The notes under the pieces are model-generated. The model made no database searches. It saw only the letters and a program-made list of their open reading frames with translations, and was not told where the DNA came from. A DNA stretch of 64,000 bases, from the NCBI RefSeq assembly GCF_030316855.1, contig NZ_JASZYR010000021.1, forward strand, positions 1 to 64,000. The letters are read 5' to 3'. The stretch comes from Variovorax sp. J22P240. Its GTDB lineage: Bacteria > Pseudomonadota > Gammaproteobacteria > Burkholderiales > Burkholderiaceae_C. Each line of letters begins with the position of its first letter. Position 1 is the first letter of the stretch. Below are positions 7,962 to 17,240 of this stretch, piece after piece. The position numbers were made by a program, and so were the translations under genes.

Positions 7962-8647
7962 GCTGTGTCCTCGAAATGTGAATAAAGCACATTTCGCCGC
8001 CAAGTGAGGCCTAAAGTCGTAGGACGAAGCCGGTATGCCTCGCCGGAAAGCCTTCAAAAGGGCTGGTCGAAGCGTAGCGCGGGACCTATCTCTCACAAGC
8101 CAAGACACCGTTCATGCAGCCAACCCGTCGACCACGGCGCCGCGCCCCTCAAACCCTTGCCGGTCAACCCACGGCGGCTGAGAGTTGGAACTGCTGCGCA
8201 CCGCGCTTCGGTCGCGGGGCAGGCGTTCCAAGTGCCCCGTGTGCCGAACGCAGAAAGCCCAACTGCTCCGCCGACCGCGCCGTCCGGGCATGTCATGAGC
8301 ATGAGCCGCGCCGCGGCTGGAAACTGCCGCGGGTCCTGCGCCCGGGCGACGAGAAACAGTTCAACCCGCACCCAGATTCTTGTAAACGACGCGAACGTCG
8401 GCTTACGAGCAAATTTGGGCCCCATCGATGAATGTCGGGTCACGGCCGCGAGTACCAGTTCGCGGCCGCGCTTGGAAGCTGACCTTCGCATGTTCGCGCT
8501 GTTGGCCAAGGGCTGCTATTGGCGAGTTTGGCGAACAGGCAGTCCCAGGCCATGACCCGACATTCGGTGAAGCGGGGCAAGTCGCCACATAGCGGACGTT
8601 CTGCACTCAAGGCAGTGCGACGGTGCGAAAGCAAATATGCCCCTGGC
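7962..8647. other. Long intergenic region containing a dispersed repeat
   Basis: No gene is supported in about 690 bp. Frames exist on both strands but have no motif or plausible ribosome binding site. The right half contains one copy of a ~140-bp repeat (8433-8572) whose other copy is at 14447-14585. Confidence 0.55.
8433..8572 (+). repeat. Dispersed intergenic repeat, copy 1
   Basis: Aligns over its whole length with the reverse complement of 14447-14585. Shared blocks include TGGCGAGTTTGGCGAACAGG (in copy 2 with one T fewer), CAGTCCC, AGCTGACCTTCG, and GGTCA.GGCCGCGAG.ACCA at the left end. The copies differ at scattered positions and by single-base indels, as expected of an old dispersed element. 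It lies just downstream of argP. Confidence 0.85.
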
Positions 8648-9544
8648 TCAGGTCGGCAAGAGAGCTCGCCGGGCGGCTGCGACAAGTTGCTTGGTCAAGC
8701 CATCAAGAAGCGCTGAGGCCGCACGGGCATGCTGCCAGTGCAGAGGGACGTCCAGAGGCGTTTTCCGTACCAGTTCGACAAGCGACCCGTCTTTCAAGTG
8801 CGGCGCAATCAACGCCTGCGGGTGCAGCCCCCATCCCATACCGGCCAAAGTTGCCGTCACAAACGCCTGGGTCGAGGGGAGGATGTGACGGGGTAGCTCG
8901 ACGTGCCGATGGCATAGGCGCTGCGCCCACTGGGCTTGCAACTCATCCTTTGCGTTGAACACCAGGCTGGGCGCGCGACCCAGACTGCCCGCTCCGACGC
9001 CGTCAGCAAAATGACGGGCCATGAATTCCGGACTGGCAGCAGGCAAATAGCGCATCGAACCCAATGGTCGGCTGTTGCATCCGGCTGGGGCACGGCTGCT
9101 GCCGGTTACGGCGGCCAGCACCGCGCCACTGCGCAGCCATCCTGCCGTGTGGTCTTGGTCATCCACGGCTATCTCCATGAGCACCGGCGCTGCTGACGCG
9201 AATGCGGCAACGGCTGGAGCAAACCATGTTGCCAGACTGTCGGCGTTGACCGCGACGGGTAATGGCACGCGTGCAATCCCCTCCGGCGCCAGCGCTGGAA
9301 CGGCTCCTTCGAGGTCTTGTTCCAGCAGACGAACCCGGTCCACATGCTGGCATAGGCGGCGGCCGATTTCGGTAGCGCGGCACGGCTGCTCACGCACGAC
9401 CAGCGCGCAACCGATACGGTCCTCCAATAGTCGAATGCGCTGTGAGATGGCCGAGGGCGTCACGTTCAGGGCGCGGGCTGCGCGCTCGAAGCTTCCTTCT
9501 CGCACGACTGCGGAGAGTGCGGACAACGCCGAATAGTCCAACAT
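8648..9544 (-). CDS. argP: LysR-type regulator ArgP
   Basis: A 298-residue LysR-type activator. Residues 3-62 form the helix-turn-helix (SALSAVVREGSFERAARALN, PSAISQRIRLLEDRIG), with the reading LLEDRIGCALVVRE..P typical of ArgP/LysG. The effector domain follows. ArgP activates a basic-amino-acid exporter, with Arg and Lys as effectors. The divergent neighbour is exactly such an exporter (LysE, start 9618), which supports the name. The 73-bp gap is AT-rich and contains a perfect inverted repeat at 9558-9572. ATG at 9544. Confidence 0.9.
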   Translation of the reverse strand: MLDYSALSALSAVVREGSFERAARALNVTPSAISQRIRLLEDRIGCALVVREQPCRATEIGRRLCQHVDRVRLLEQDLEGAVPALAPEGIARVPLPVAVNADSLATWFAPAVAAFASAAPVLMEIAVDDQDHTAGWLRSGAVLAAVTGSSRAPAGCNSRPLGSMRYLPAASPEFMARHFADGVGAGSLGRAPSLVFNAKDELQAQWAQRLCHRHVELPRHILPSTQAFVTATLAGMGWGLHPQALIAPHLKDGSLVELVRKTPLDVPLHWQHARAASALLDGLTKQLVAAARRALLPT

Positions 9545-9557
9545 AAAGTAAGTTTCG

Positions 9558-9572
9558 CTAAAGCAGCTTTAG
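9558..9572. promoter_or_regulatory. Candidate ArgP operator (inverted repeat)
   Basis: CTAAAGCAGCTTTAG is a perfect inverted repeat with a single central base, in the LysR-type T-N11-A form. It lies between the divergent argP and lysE genes, 14 bp from the argP start. Position and symmetry make it the best candidate for the regulator's binding site. The assignment is inferred. Confidence 0.6.
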
Positions 9573-9617
9573 GAAAGATAGTTTGTCTTCATTTATTCAT
9601 GCGGGCAAGCTTCACCC

Positions 9618-10265
9618 ATGCTGAATTCAGACCCCGCTTCGCTGGCCTTTCCCGTATTCATCCAGGGTGTAGCCCTCAGCCTGGGGCTCATCGTTGCCAT
9701 CGGCGCTCAGAATGCCTTCGTCCTGCGGCAGGGGCTGCGCCGCGAGCATGTTGGAACCATTGTGTTGTTCTGCGCGGTAGCAGACGGGGCGCTTATTGCT
9801 GCGGGTGTCTTGGGCATGGCGCAGGCCTTGGGTGACCGTCCCGGGCTGGCACGAGCGCTTGCACTGGTCGGCTCTGTTTTCTTGGCAGTTTATGGAGTGC
9901 AGGCGCTGCGCCGCGCACGCCATCCGCATCGACTGCGGGCGGCGGAAGGGAATACGGCCCTTGGCCGGGGTGCGGCCGTGGCGCAGGCCGCTGCCTTCAC
10001 TCTCCTCAATCCGCATGTCTACCTGGACACCGTGCTCTTGTTGGGTAGCATCGGCGCGCAGCAGCCCGGGGCACTACGTGGATGGTTCGTCGCCGGCGCG
10101 AGCACGGCCAGCATGCTCTGGTTTGGACTTCTGGGCTATGGCGCGCGCTGGCTCGCACCCTGGTTCGCTCGGCCGCGAGCATGGCAGATGTTGGACGGTT
10201 TGATTGGCCTGACCATGATGGTGTTGGCGGCGCTTTTGGCAAGTCGAGTCTTCGCGGGCTTCTGA
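9618..10265 (+). CDS. LysE/ArgO-family basic amino acid exporter
   Basis: A 215-residue inner-membrane protein with about six hydrophobic segments. The LysE signature GLIVAIGAQNAFVLRQGLRR is at about residues 21-40, with LLNPHVYLDTVLLLGS near the middle (LNPH.YLDT is typical of the ArgO/LysE branch). It would export arginine and/or lysine when they accumulate, for instance during growth on peptides. It is divergent from argP, its expected activator. ATG at 9618. Confidence 0.9.
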   Translation: MLNSDPASLAFPVFIQGVALSLGLIVAIGAQNAFVLRQGLRREHVGTIVLFCAVADGALIAAGVLGMAQALGDRPGLARALALVGSVFLAVYGVQALRRARHPHRLRAAEGNTALGRGAAVAQAAAFTLLNPHVYLDTVLLLGSIGAQQPGALRGWFVAGASTASMLWFGLLGYGARWLAPWFARPRAWQMLDGLIGLTMMVLAALLASRVFAGF

Positions 10266-10295
10266 GCTCAGAGGTCAACGCTTCTGTGGAATGAC

Positions 10296-10952
10296 ATGTA
10301 CGTTTCTAAGCATCACCAACTGACAAATCGAGAAGCCGTCTTCGCGCTTATGGAGTCACATCCCCTTGGAGCATGGGTTTGCCAGGCCCGCGGCGCCCTG
10401 GTCGCCAACCATGTTCCCTTCTTGCTAGACAGAAGCAGAGGGGCGTTCGGCACCCTGATTGGCCACGTCTCTCGAGCCAACGGCGTGTGGCGCGAACTGC
10501 GCAGCGATGCCTCTTCGCTCGTGATGTTCCAAAGACCGCAGGCATACATCACGCCGCGGTGGTATCCGGGCAAAAAAGAGCATGGAATGGTCGTGCCCAC
10601 GTGGAACTATGCGGTCGCTCATGCGCACGGTGTTGCGCGCGCTGTCGAGGAACGCAGTTGGCTACTGGATATGTTGAACCGGCTCACCGACGCTCATGAG
10701 GTTGGGCAGCAGGCGCCGTGGCGGCTCTCCGACGCCCCCGCTTCATACGTCGACAAGCTGCTTGGCGCTATCGTGGGAATTGAGATTCCGATTGAGAGAC
10801 TTGAAGGAAAACTCAAGGCCAGCCAAGACGAAGCCATGCAAGATAGGCGCGGCACAGTAGCAGCCTTGCAGCAGAGCCCGCGCGAGGAAGAACGAGTGAT
10901 GGCAAATCTTGTGATGAAGGCCATAGACGCCGAGCCACCCAGTGAACATTGA
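10296..10952 (+). CDS. PaiB-like FMN-binding protein
   Basis: This 218-residue protein starts with MYVSKHHQLTNREAVFALME, closely matching the PaiB ('FMN-binding negative transcriptional regulator') family. It also has LIGHVSRAN (His), YITPRWYPGKKEHGMVVPTW and NY.VAHAHG. The split-barrel fold binds flavin or haem-like cofactors. In Bacillus PaiB affects sporulation and protease genes, but the biochemical role elsewhere is unclear. It follows lysE by 30 bp on the same strand and may be co-transcribed. ATG at 10296. Confidence 0.88.
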   Translation: MYVSKHHQLTNREAVFALMESHPLGAWVCQARGALVANHVPFLLDRSRGAFGTLIGHVSRANGVWRELRSDASSLVMFQRPQAYITPRWYPGKKEHGMVVPTWNYAVAHAHGVARAVEERSWLLDMLNRLTDAHEVGQQAPWRLSDAPASYVDKLLGAIVGIEIPIERLEGKLKASQDEAMQDRRGTVAALQQSPREEERVMANLVMKAIDAEPPSEH

Positions 10953-11497
10953 GCGCGCCTTCGACGCGCACGCCGGAAACGGCGCTCGGCGAGGGCATCG
11001 AATGGCTGCTTCCGAGCTTGGGCGTACAGCCGCTTCGGGCCCTACCCTGCCTTACGGCAGCCGACGTCGTACTGCAGGTGTGCAGTGCGGACCTTCCCTG
11101 CCGCATAGCGACCTCACGCTGTTAACCGGATTCCTGTCATCCCGATGCCATGGAGATTTCAGCATCGACGGCCGGTTTCAAGGGGGTGCAGACATAGCCG
11201 TTGCCGTCGATCAAGCTGGACCCCGCGTCTGCGATCAAGGCCCATCGAATGGCAGCTATCCAATCAGTCGGAGTAGAACTCCGGGCCCGTACCGGCTGTA
11301 CGCGGGCGCTCCGAAGCAGACCTTGATTGCCTGTGGGCTCAGCCCGGCGACGCTACTGTGCTTTTTGGCCCAGAACTAGTTGTGAGGCCCTATAGGCTGC
11401 GACAAGTATGAATGCCCGCAAAAGACTGTTCGGCAGCCACAATGGGCCATACGTGGGTGGGAAGGCGACAATTCGCGAGTCGGGGACGGACGTTCCC
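10953..11497. other. Intergenic region without supported gene
   Basis: About 545 bp separating the convergent PaiB-like and Bug receptor genes. Open frames on both strands lack motifs and start signals. No terminator with T-tract was found. Confidence 0.5.
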
Positions 11498-12472
11498 TTA
11501 GTCAGCGCGAAAGCCCGATGCCTTGATGATGGGTGCCCAGCGAGCGATGTCGCCGGCGACGATTGCCGCGAACTCCTCCGGAGTAGTCCCGGTCGGATCC
11601 AAACCGAATTCGATGAGTTTTTGCCGGGTCTGTGGCGAACGAAGGGCCGCCATCAGCGCAGCCGACCATTGATCGATGACAAGCCTTGGGGTTTTGGCGG
11701 GTGCAAAGATGCCGACCCAGCCGCTGGCCTGCACCGTAGGGTAGCCTTGCTCAACAAAAGTCGCCACGTCGGGTAGCTGAGGCTCCCGACTCACGCCCGA
11801 TGTCGCGAGAATACGAAGCCGCCCAGCCCGGTGCAGTTCAATCAGGTCCGATGTCACCGAGATTCCGGCGGGCACGGTGCCGCCGACAAGGTCGATCGAC
11901 ATGGGCCCGAATCCCTTGTAGGCGACCATGGTCATGTCAATGCCGACCGCCCTTGAGGTCAGGACGCCGAGGAAGTGAGGGAGACCTCCCGCCGCAGGCG
12001 TCGCGTAGAACGCTTGCGTCGGATGAGCCTGCAGCCAGGCGACGTAGTCAGGAAACGATTTCGCGGGGTGATCGGCGGGAACGGCAAAGGCGAAGCGATA
12101 GCTTGCGACCTGCGAGATTGGGGCAAAGTCATGCACTGCGTCGTATTGGACATCCTTAAAGGTCATCGGCGCCAAGACCGGTATGGCGATAGGGAGCATC
12201 GCAACGGTTGCACCGTCAGGTACGGCATTCTTCAGCGCCATGGCCGCAATGCGACCCCCGGCCCCAGGCTTTTCTTCGAGGAGCACCGGTCGCTTGAGCA
12301 ACTCGCTTGTCCGCTCTGCGAAATGGAGACCCACCGCCCTGGCTGCGCCGCCTTCGAAAGCAACCAGAATCTTAGCCGGGCCGGGGTCAGGGGCCTGGGC
12401 GAGCGCAGACGGGCCGATGCAGCCGCACATGAATGCTGCAAACGCCCACCAAGTTGTTCGAAGCAGGTTCAT
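11498..12472 (-). CDS. Bug/TctC-family periplasmic solute-binding protein
   Basis: This 324-residue exported protein has a signal peptide (residues 1-25, ending SALAQ). The Bug fold shows KILVAFEGGAARAVG, VLLEEKPGAGGRIAA, FAPISQVASY and the C-terminal helix region. Bug proteins bind small carboxylates or amides for tripartite tricarboxylate transporters or for signalling. No TctA/TctB membrane genes are present, so it is an orphan receptor. It lies back to back with a sensor kinase, 22 bp apart. The ligand motif is atypical: EGGAARAVG replaces the usual PGG..D.[IVL]AR, and there is no acidic residue in the loop. Confidence 0.85.
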   Translation of the reverse strand: MNLLRTTWWAFAAFMCGCIGPSALAQAPDPGPAKILVAFEGGAARAVGLHFAERTSELLKRPVLLEEKPGAGGRIAAMALKNAVPDGATVAMLPIAIPVLAPMTFKDVQYDAVHDFAPISQVASYRFAFAVPADHPAKSFPDYVAWLQAHPTQAFYATPAAGGLPHFLGVLTSRAVGIDMTMVAYKGFGPMSIDLVGGTVPAGISVTSDLIELHRAGRLRILATSGVSREPQLPDVATFVEQGYPTVQASGWVGIFAPAKTPRLVIDQWSAALMAALRSPQTRQKLIEFGLDPTGTTPEEFAAIVAGDIARWAPIIKASGFRAD

Positions 12473-12494
12473 TCAACCACCTCTTGAAGAAGTC

Positions 12495-14363
12495 ATGGAC
12501 GACGCTGCATCGAATTATCCACCCCGACTTTCCGTGACCGTCGGCGTGGCTTCGCTTCCCGTGCACGCAGCGCTGCAGGAACAGCTAAGCTTTGAGCGCC
12601 TGCTCTCGGAACTGTCGGTTGCTTTCATCTCGCTGGCTGCACGGGATATTGACCGGGCCATCGACCAGGCCTTGGCGCAGGTCGTTTTTGCCCTGGGGAT
12701 CGATAGATCGACTTTGAATCGCCTTTTTCCTCTGACTGGCCGGGCCGAAGTGACCCACTCCTTCGCCATCGAGGGAGTGGACCCAGTGCCTAGGTTCCCG
12801 TCGGCGCGCGAAACGAACCCGTGGGCGCTAGCAAAGGCCATGGCCAACGAGTCCATCGTCTTCTCCCGCCTGGATGACTTGCCACCGGAGGCAAGCGTCG
12901 ACAAGGAGACCTGGCGCCGGATCGGACTGAAATCCCACGTCATGATGCCAATCGTGGTGGCGGGGCAATTGCATGGCACTCTCAACTTCGGCTGTGTTCG
13001 CAGCGAGCGCAGTTGGTCGAACCACCTGGTTGCTCGCATGCGCTTGCTGGCGCAGATTTTCGGCAGCGCTCTGGGGCGCAAGCGCGCCCAAGAGGAACTC
13101 GACCTGGCAATCGGCTTCGAACGGCTGGCGAGCAGCATTCTTGCGTCCCTCGTATTGACGGGGCCTGGAGAAGAGAACCACGGGATCGCCCTCGGCCTTC
13201 GGCAGATCGGCGAGTTCATCGGCGCCGAGCGGGTGGCGCTCTGGCACCGTGGCGTCGGCATCCCCTTCGGTTTGACGCAGCAGTGGTACGCGGACGGTTT
13301 CGAAGGGCCGGCCGCGGAGGGGAAGGCGGTCGAACTGCCATGGGTCTTCTCACTGCTCGCCGGTGGTAGCGTCGTACGAATCGCCCACCTTTCGGAGCTT
13401 CCAGCAGAGGGGCAGGCAGACGCCGCGACCTTGCGTCAGATTGGCGTACGGTCCCTCCTCGCGGTGCCCATCACGGTGGATGGCTGCATTGCAGGGGCGC
13501 TTACCCTGGCTAGCATCGAGCTGGAACACGAATGGCCCGATGTGCTGACGCCCGGCGTGAGCCTGCTGGCCGAGGTCTTCGCCAACCTGCATGCGCGCGA
13601 CGCGGCGGAGCGCCGGAAGATGGCGGCGGAGGTCGAAGCCGCGCACTGGCGCGAACAGCTCGCGCATCTGGTGCGGGTCCACACGGCGGGCGAAATGTCG
13701 GTCGCGCTGGCGCACGAAATCAACCAGCCGCTCGGCGCGATCGAGAACTACGCGCTCGCCGCGCGGCGGTGTGCCAAGGAAGCGGTGCCCGACGTCGTCC
13801 GGCTGTGCGGCCTCATCGACAAGGTGATCGGGCAGGCCACGCGCGCGGGCGACATCGTGGCTCGCATGCGCAGCATGGTTCAGCGGCATGAGCTGGAGCC
13901 GAAGCTGATCGACATCGGACGGGCGGTGGACGGGTGCATGAGCATGGTCAAGACCGACTGCGCGTTGCGCGACATCAACATCGGGTTGGGGGAGGAGCCG
14001 CCGCTGCCGCTGGTGGTGATCGACGAGATCCACTTGCAGCAGGTCATCCTCAACCTGCTTCGCAACGCCATGGAAGCCATCGAGGCCGCGCCGCCGGGCG
14101 GCGAGCGCGACATCACGGTCGATCTCAGCCTGAACGAGCGCGACGAGGTCGTGGTGCAGGTCGCCGATCGCGGCATCGGCATCGCGGAAGGCGACCTGGA
14201 GCGGATCTTCGAGTCCTTCTATTCGACCAAGTCCAAGGGCCTCGGCGTCGGCTTGGCGATCTGCCGCAAGCTGATCGAGGCGCACGGCGGCACGCTATGG
14301 GCGGCGCATCGCGATGGAGGAGGCGCAATGCTCAGTTTCACGCTGCCAACCGCTACATCGTAA
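12495..14363 (+). CDS. Sensor histidine kinase with two GAF domains
   Basis: A 622-residue soluble kinase without membrane segments. Two GAF-type sensory domains occupy about residues 35-205 and 215-390. A coiled segment leads to the phosphoacceptor HEINQPLGAIENY with His407. The HATPase_c domain follows with LLRNAMEAIEA (N box), VADRGIGIAEGD (G1), FESFYSTKSKGLGVGLAICR (F and G2 boxes). Its closest relatives are NtrB/FixL-like kinases. No response regulator is adjacent. ATG at 12495 lies only 22 bp from the divergent Bug gene start, so its promoter must overlap that gene. Whether the Bug protein is part of its signalling is speculation. Confidence 0.87.
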   Translation: MDDAASNYPPRLSVTVGVASLPVHAALQEQLSFERLLSELSVAFISLAARDIDRAIDQALAQVVFALGIDRSTLNRLFPLTGRAEVTHSFAIEGVDPVPRFPSARETNPWALAKAMANESIVFSRLDDLPPEASVDKETWRRIGLKSHVMMPIVVAGQLHGTLNFGCVRSERSWSNHLVARMRLLAQIFGSALGRKRAQEELDLAIGFERLASSILASLVLTGPGEENHGIALGLRQIGEFIGAERVALWHRGVGIPFGLTQQWYADGFEGPAAEGKAVELPWVFSLLAGGSVVRIAHLSELPAEGQADAATLRQIGVRSLLAVPITVDGCIAGALTLASIELEHEWPDVLTPGVSLLAEVFANLHARDAAERRKMAAEVEAAHWREQLAHLVRVHTAGEMSVALAHEINQPLGAIENYALAARRCAKEAVPDVVRLCGLIDKVIGQATRAGDIVARMRSMVQRHELEPKLIDIGRAVDGCMSMVKTDCALRDINIGLGEEPPLPLVVIDEIHLQQVILNLLRNAMEAIEAAPPGGERDITVDLSLNERDEVVVQVADRGIGIAEGDLERIFESFYSTKSKGLGVGLAICRKLIEAHGGTLWAAHRDGGGAMLSFTLPTATS

Positions 14364-14446
14364 GCGTTTGGTACGCCACCTTCACGCGGCCACCAGACAC
14401 ATACCAAATCTGAAAGGGATGTCCACCGAGCCTCAGTTGAACGGCC

Positions 14447-14585
14447 AAAGCGAAGGTCCGGTGTTGGCCGGGACTGCCTGTTCGCCAAACTCGCCATAGC
14501 AGTCGTTGGCCAACCGGGAGATCACGCCGAAGGTCAGCTGTCAGGCACGGCCGTGAATTGGTGCTCGCGGCCATGACCGGTCAGT
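14447..14585 (-). repeat. Dispersed intergenic repeat, copy 2
   Basis: Second copy of the repeat at 8433-8572, in inverted orientation. It fills much of the gap between the convergent ends of the histidine kinase (14363) and Kelch lipoprotein (14694) genes. The rest of that 330-bp gap shows nothing else recognisable. Confidence 0.85.
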
Positions 14586-14693
14586 CGCGCATGAGCCTCC
14601 GGCCGACCGGTCTTGCCCGCATACCTGCCGCCAATCGGTGTCGACGACGGACGGTGCGGCCCGTGTGCGAAGGGTCACCGCGCTCAAACGGCC

Positions 14694-16652
14694 CTACGGC
14701 ACATGCAACTCCGCTGTGGCCAGGGAGCTGACGTCGTTGGCTCCCCCCACGAGCAGCACATTGCCACTCGGCAACAAGGTCGCGGTGTGGAAATAGCGTG
14801 CGGCGATCATGGCGCCCGAGGCCGTCCAGACGCCGTTGGTGGGGTCGTAGAGCTCCGTCGAGGTCTGCGTGATGCCGCTGCTGTTGTACCCCCCCGCGGC
14901 CAGTACCTGGCCATCAAGCTGCAGGGTCGCGGTGGCGCCGGTGCGGCCGGTGCTCATGGAGCCGGCGGCCGTCCAGGCGCCGGAGGTGGGGTTGTAGCGC
15001 TCCGCCGTGGCGAGAGAGCCACCGCCTGCGTTGCCGCCGTTTCCTCCGGCCACCAGCACCGTTCCGTCCGGCAGCAGGGTGGCGGTATGGGTCAGGCGAG
15101 CGGCGAGCAAGGGTGCGGTCGGCGTCCACTGGCCGGAGACGGCGTCGTAGAGCTCCGCCTCGGCGAGGGGGCTGCCGTTCGTTCCTCCCGCGACCAGCAC
15201 CCGGTCATCCGTCAGCAGGGTGGCGGTGAACACGCTCCGAGCAGTGTTCATGTTGCCGGTGGCCGTCCACAGGCCGGTGGCAGGGTCGTACAACTCCGCC
15301 GTCGCGAGAAAGCCGCCGTTGGTTCCCCCCGCGACCAGCACCTTGCCACTCGGCAACAGCGTCGCCGTGTGGCCGCTGCGCGCCACGCTCATGGCGCTGG
15401 TTGGCGTCCACAGTCCGGTGGCGGGGTCGTAGAGCTCGGCCGAGGCGCGGAATGCGCCGGTGAGGTCCTCCCCGCCCGCGACCAGTACCCGGCCATTCGG
15501 CAGCAAGGTCGCGGTGTGGAAGAAGCGAGTTGCGCTCATCGAGCCGGTTGCCGCCCACAGGCCGGTGGCAGGCTCGAACAGCGCCGCCGATGCCAGGGTG
15601 ATGGTGTCGTCGTACCCTCCGGCGACGAGCACCTTGCCAACCGTCAGCAGGGTTGCTGTGTGGTTGGTGCGCGCGACGCTCAGGGAGCCGATCGAAACAC
15701 TCGTGCCGGCGAGCACCACCGCGATGTTCACGTTCGCGGAGACCGATCCCGCCGTATTGCTGCCTGTCACCGTGTAGTCGGCGGCAGCGCTTGCGCCTTG
15801 CGGCGTACCGGAGATGACGCCGGTGGCGGCGTCGATGCTCAGTCCGAGGGGCAGCGTCGGCGTCACGGTGAACGTATCAATCGGGCCGCCGGTGCTGTGC
15901 GGCAGATTGGGCGTGATGGGCCTGCCCGTCGTGTACAGGGCCCTTGGTTCCTGGTAGCTCAGCGAGGTGGGCGCCACGGCCGGCAGGTCGCGGACCTCGA
16001 TCTGCAGCACGGTGCTGGTCGAGCCGGCGCTGTTGCTGGCGGTCGCCGTGAAGCTCGCCGGTGCGGCGATTCGGCTGGGCGTGCCGGAGATGACGCCGGT
16101 GGCGGGATCGATCACCAGGCCGTCGGGCAACGCGGGTTGCACCGTGAAGCTACTGACATCACCTCCCTCCACGGAGGGGTGGTTCGGCGGAATGGGCTGG
16201 CCGATGGTGTAGATGGCATTCTGGTTCTCGAAACTCAGATTCGCAGGGGGCTCTGCCCTGGCCTTGACCGCGATCAGCAGGCCGGTCGTGACCGAGCCCG
16301 CGAAGTTGCTGCCGGTGACGGCGTAGAGGGCCGGCGCGGCCACCACCCGCGGCGTGCCGCTGATGATTCCGGTCCTCGGGTCAATCTGGAGCCCGTCGGG
16401 CAATGCCGGATCAACGGCATAGCGAAGAATCACGCCGCCGCTGTGGCTGGGGGCGTTCGGTTTGATCGGACTGCCCACCACGTAGACGACTGCATTGCGC
16501 TCGTAGTGCAACCCTGCGGGGGGCAAGATCGTGACCGGGAAGAAGCCTCCTCCGCCACCGCCACCGCCGCATGAACTCACGCTGAACGTGACCAGGATAC
16601 TCAAGACCCATGCCAAGAGGCGCAGGGCGCCTGGCCAAGATGTTGTCTTCAT
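14694..16652 (-). CDS. Kelch beta-propeller lipoprotein with Ig-like repeats
   Basis: A 652-residue lipoprotein. The signal peptide ends in FSVSSC with Cys28, followed by eight glycines. Three repeated domains of about 95 residues then occur, each with a 'LPDGL.IDP.TG.ISGTP' core (putative Ig / cadherin-like). Seven Kelch-type blades of about 50 residues complete the protein, each with A-R-x-x-H-T-A-T-L-L, G-x-V-L-V-A-G-G and A-E-L-Y-D-P..G.W. Seven blades would close a full propeller. Such proteins are surface or periplasmic binding scaffolds; the ligand is unknown. ATG at 16652 with AAAGGGG upstream is used rather than upstream codons in the same frame. High repeat identity suggests recent blade duplication. 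Confidence 0.88.
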   Translation of the reverse strand: MKTTSWPGALRLLAWVLSILVTFSVSSCGGGGGGGGFFPVTILPPAGLHYERNAVVYVVGSPIKPNAPSHSGGVILRYAVDPALPDGLQIDPRTGIISGTPRVVAAPALYAVTGSNFAGSVTTGLLIAVKARAEPPANLSFENQNAIYTIGQPIPPNHPSVEGGDVSSFTVQPALPDGLVIDPATGVISGTPSRIAAPASFTATASNSAGSTSTVLQIEVRDLPAVAPTSLSYQEPRALYTTGRPITPNLPHSTGGPIDTFTVTPTLPLGLSIDAATGVISGTPQGASAAADYTVTGSNTAGSVSANVNIAVVLAGTSVSIGSLSVARTNHTATLLTVGKVLVAGGYDDTITLASAALFEPATGLWAATGSMSATRFFHTATLLPNGRVLVAGGEDLTGAFRASAELYDPATGLWTPTSAMSVARSGHTATLLPSGKVLVAGGTNGGFLATAELYDPATGLWTATGNMNTARSVFTATLLTDDRVLVAGGTNGSPLAEAELYDAVSGQWTPTAPLLAARLTHTATLLPDGTVLVAGGNGGNAGGGSLATAERYNPTSGAWTAAGSMSTGRTGATATLQLDGQVLAAGGYNSSGITQTSTELYDPTNGVWTASGAMIAARYFHTATLLPSGNVLLVGGANDVSSLATAELHVP

Positions 16653-16887
16653 GCCGACCCCTTTCGTCGCGCGAGGGCGGGCAGTATGCGTCCGGTGCCA
16701 ACGTCTGTCCACTCCCATGGCGCGTCGCGCTGGGCGGCGAACCCGGAGCGCCGCCAACGACGGCTCCGTCCGGGACAGATCGCCCGACACGACGTGGCAG
16801 CCTTCACGTTGGATTTGCTTTTCGACAACTCCTGGCTTTGGCAAAGGCCGTCATGAACAAGGCCACGACATGGCGTCCCTCCAAGGT

Positions 16888-17067
16888 TTATGCCACGCGC
16901 TCCTCGATCCAGTGAGAGCCTTCGCCGTAGACTTCCTCTCCCGCCCGCACCATCCGTTCCGCGATCTCACGATTGATCGGCGTGTCGGGATGCCACAGGC
17001 TGCCAGTGACTTCCCGGCCTTCAGGATCGAACTGACCGCGTCGCCAGCGGACACGAATCTCCTTCAT
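16888..17067 (-). CDS. Small conserved hypothetical protein (59 aa)
   Basis: The sequence begins MKEIRVRWRRGQFDPEGREV and ends in a YGEGSHWIEERVA tail. The composition and the phrase W-H-P-D-T-P..R are like small cytosolic proteins common in Comamonadaceae that end in a G-[ST]-H-W-[IL]-E-E-R motif; this is from memory. ATG at 17067 is preferred; an in-frame ATG is six codons upstream. Function is unknown. Confidence 0.6.
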   Translation of the reverse strand: MKEIRVRWRRGQFDPEGREVTGSLWHPDTPINREIAERMVRAGEEVYGEGSHWIEERVA

Positions 17068-17240
17068 GCGAGGCACCGGTTGCATATGTCGGTGATTGTT
17101 TGCGGCGGCGAGGGCGGGAGGAGCTATGGATTCCCTCGTTGCGGTGAAGATTGGCGCTCACCAATGCCCGCTCTGTGGCAGAGAATCCCACTGAGGGAGT
17201 AGAAACTGATGTCAAGTCGATTTTCCGTTTGGAGAAGTTC

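Noticed and set aside
14613..16574. Long plus-strand open frame (653 codons) opposite the Kelch lipoprotein
   Set aside because: It mirrors the repeats of the opposite gene, is Gly/Arg/Gln-rich without any domain, and lacks a start signal. High GC content creates such antisense frames.
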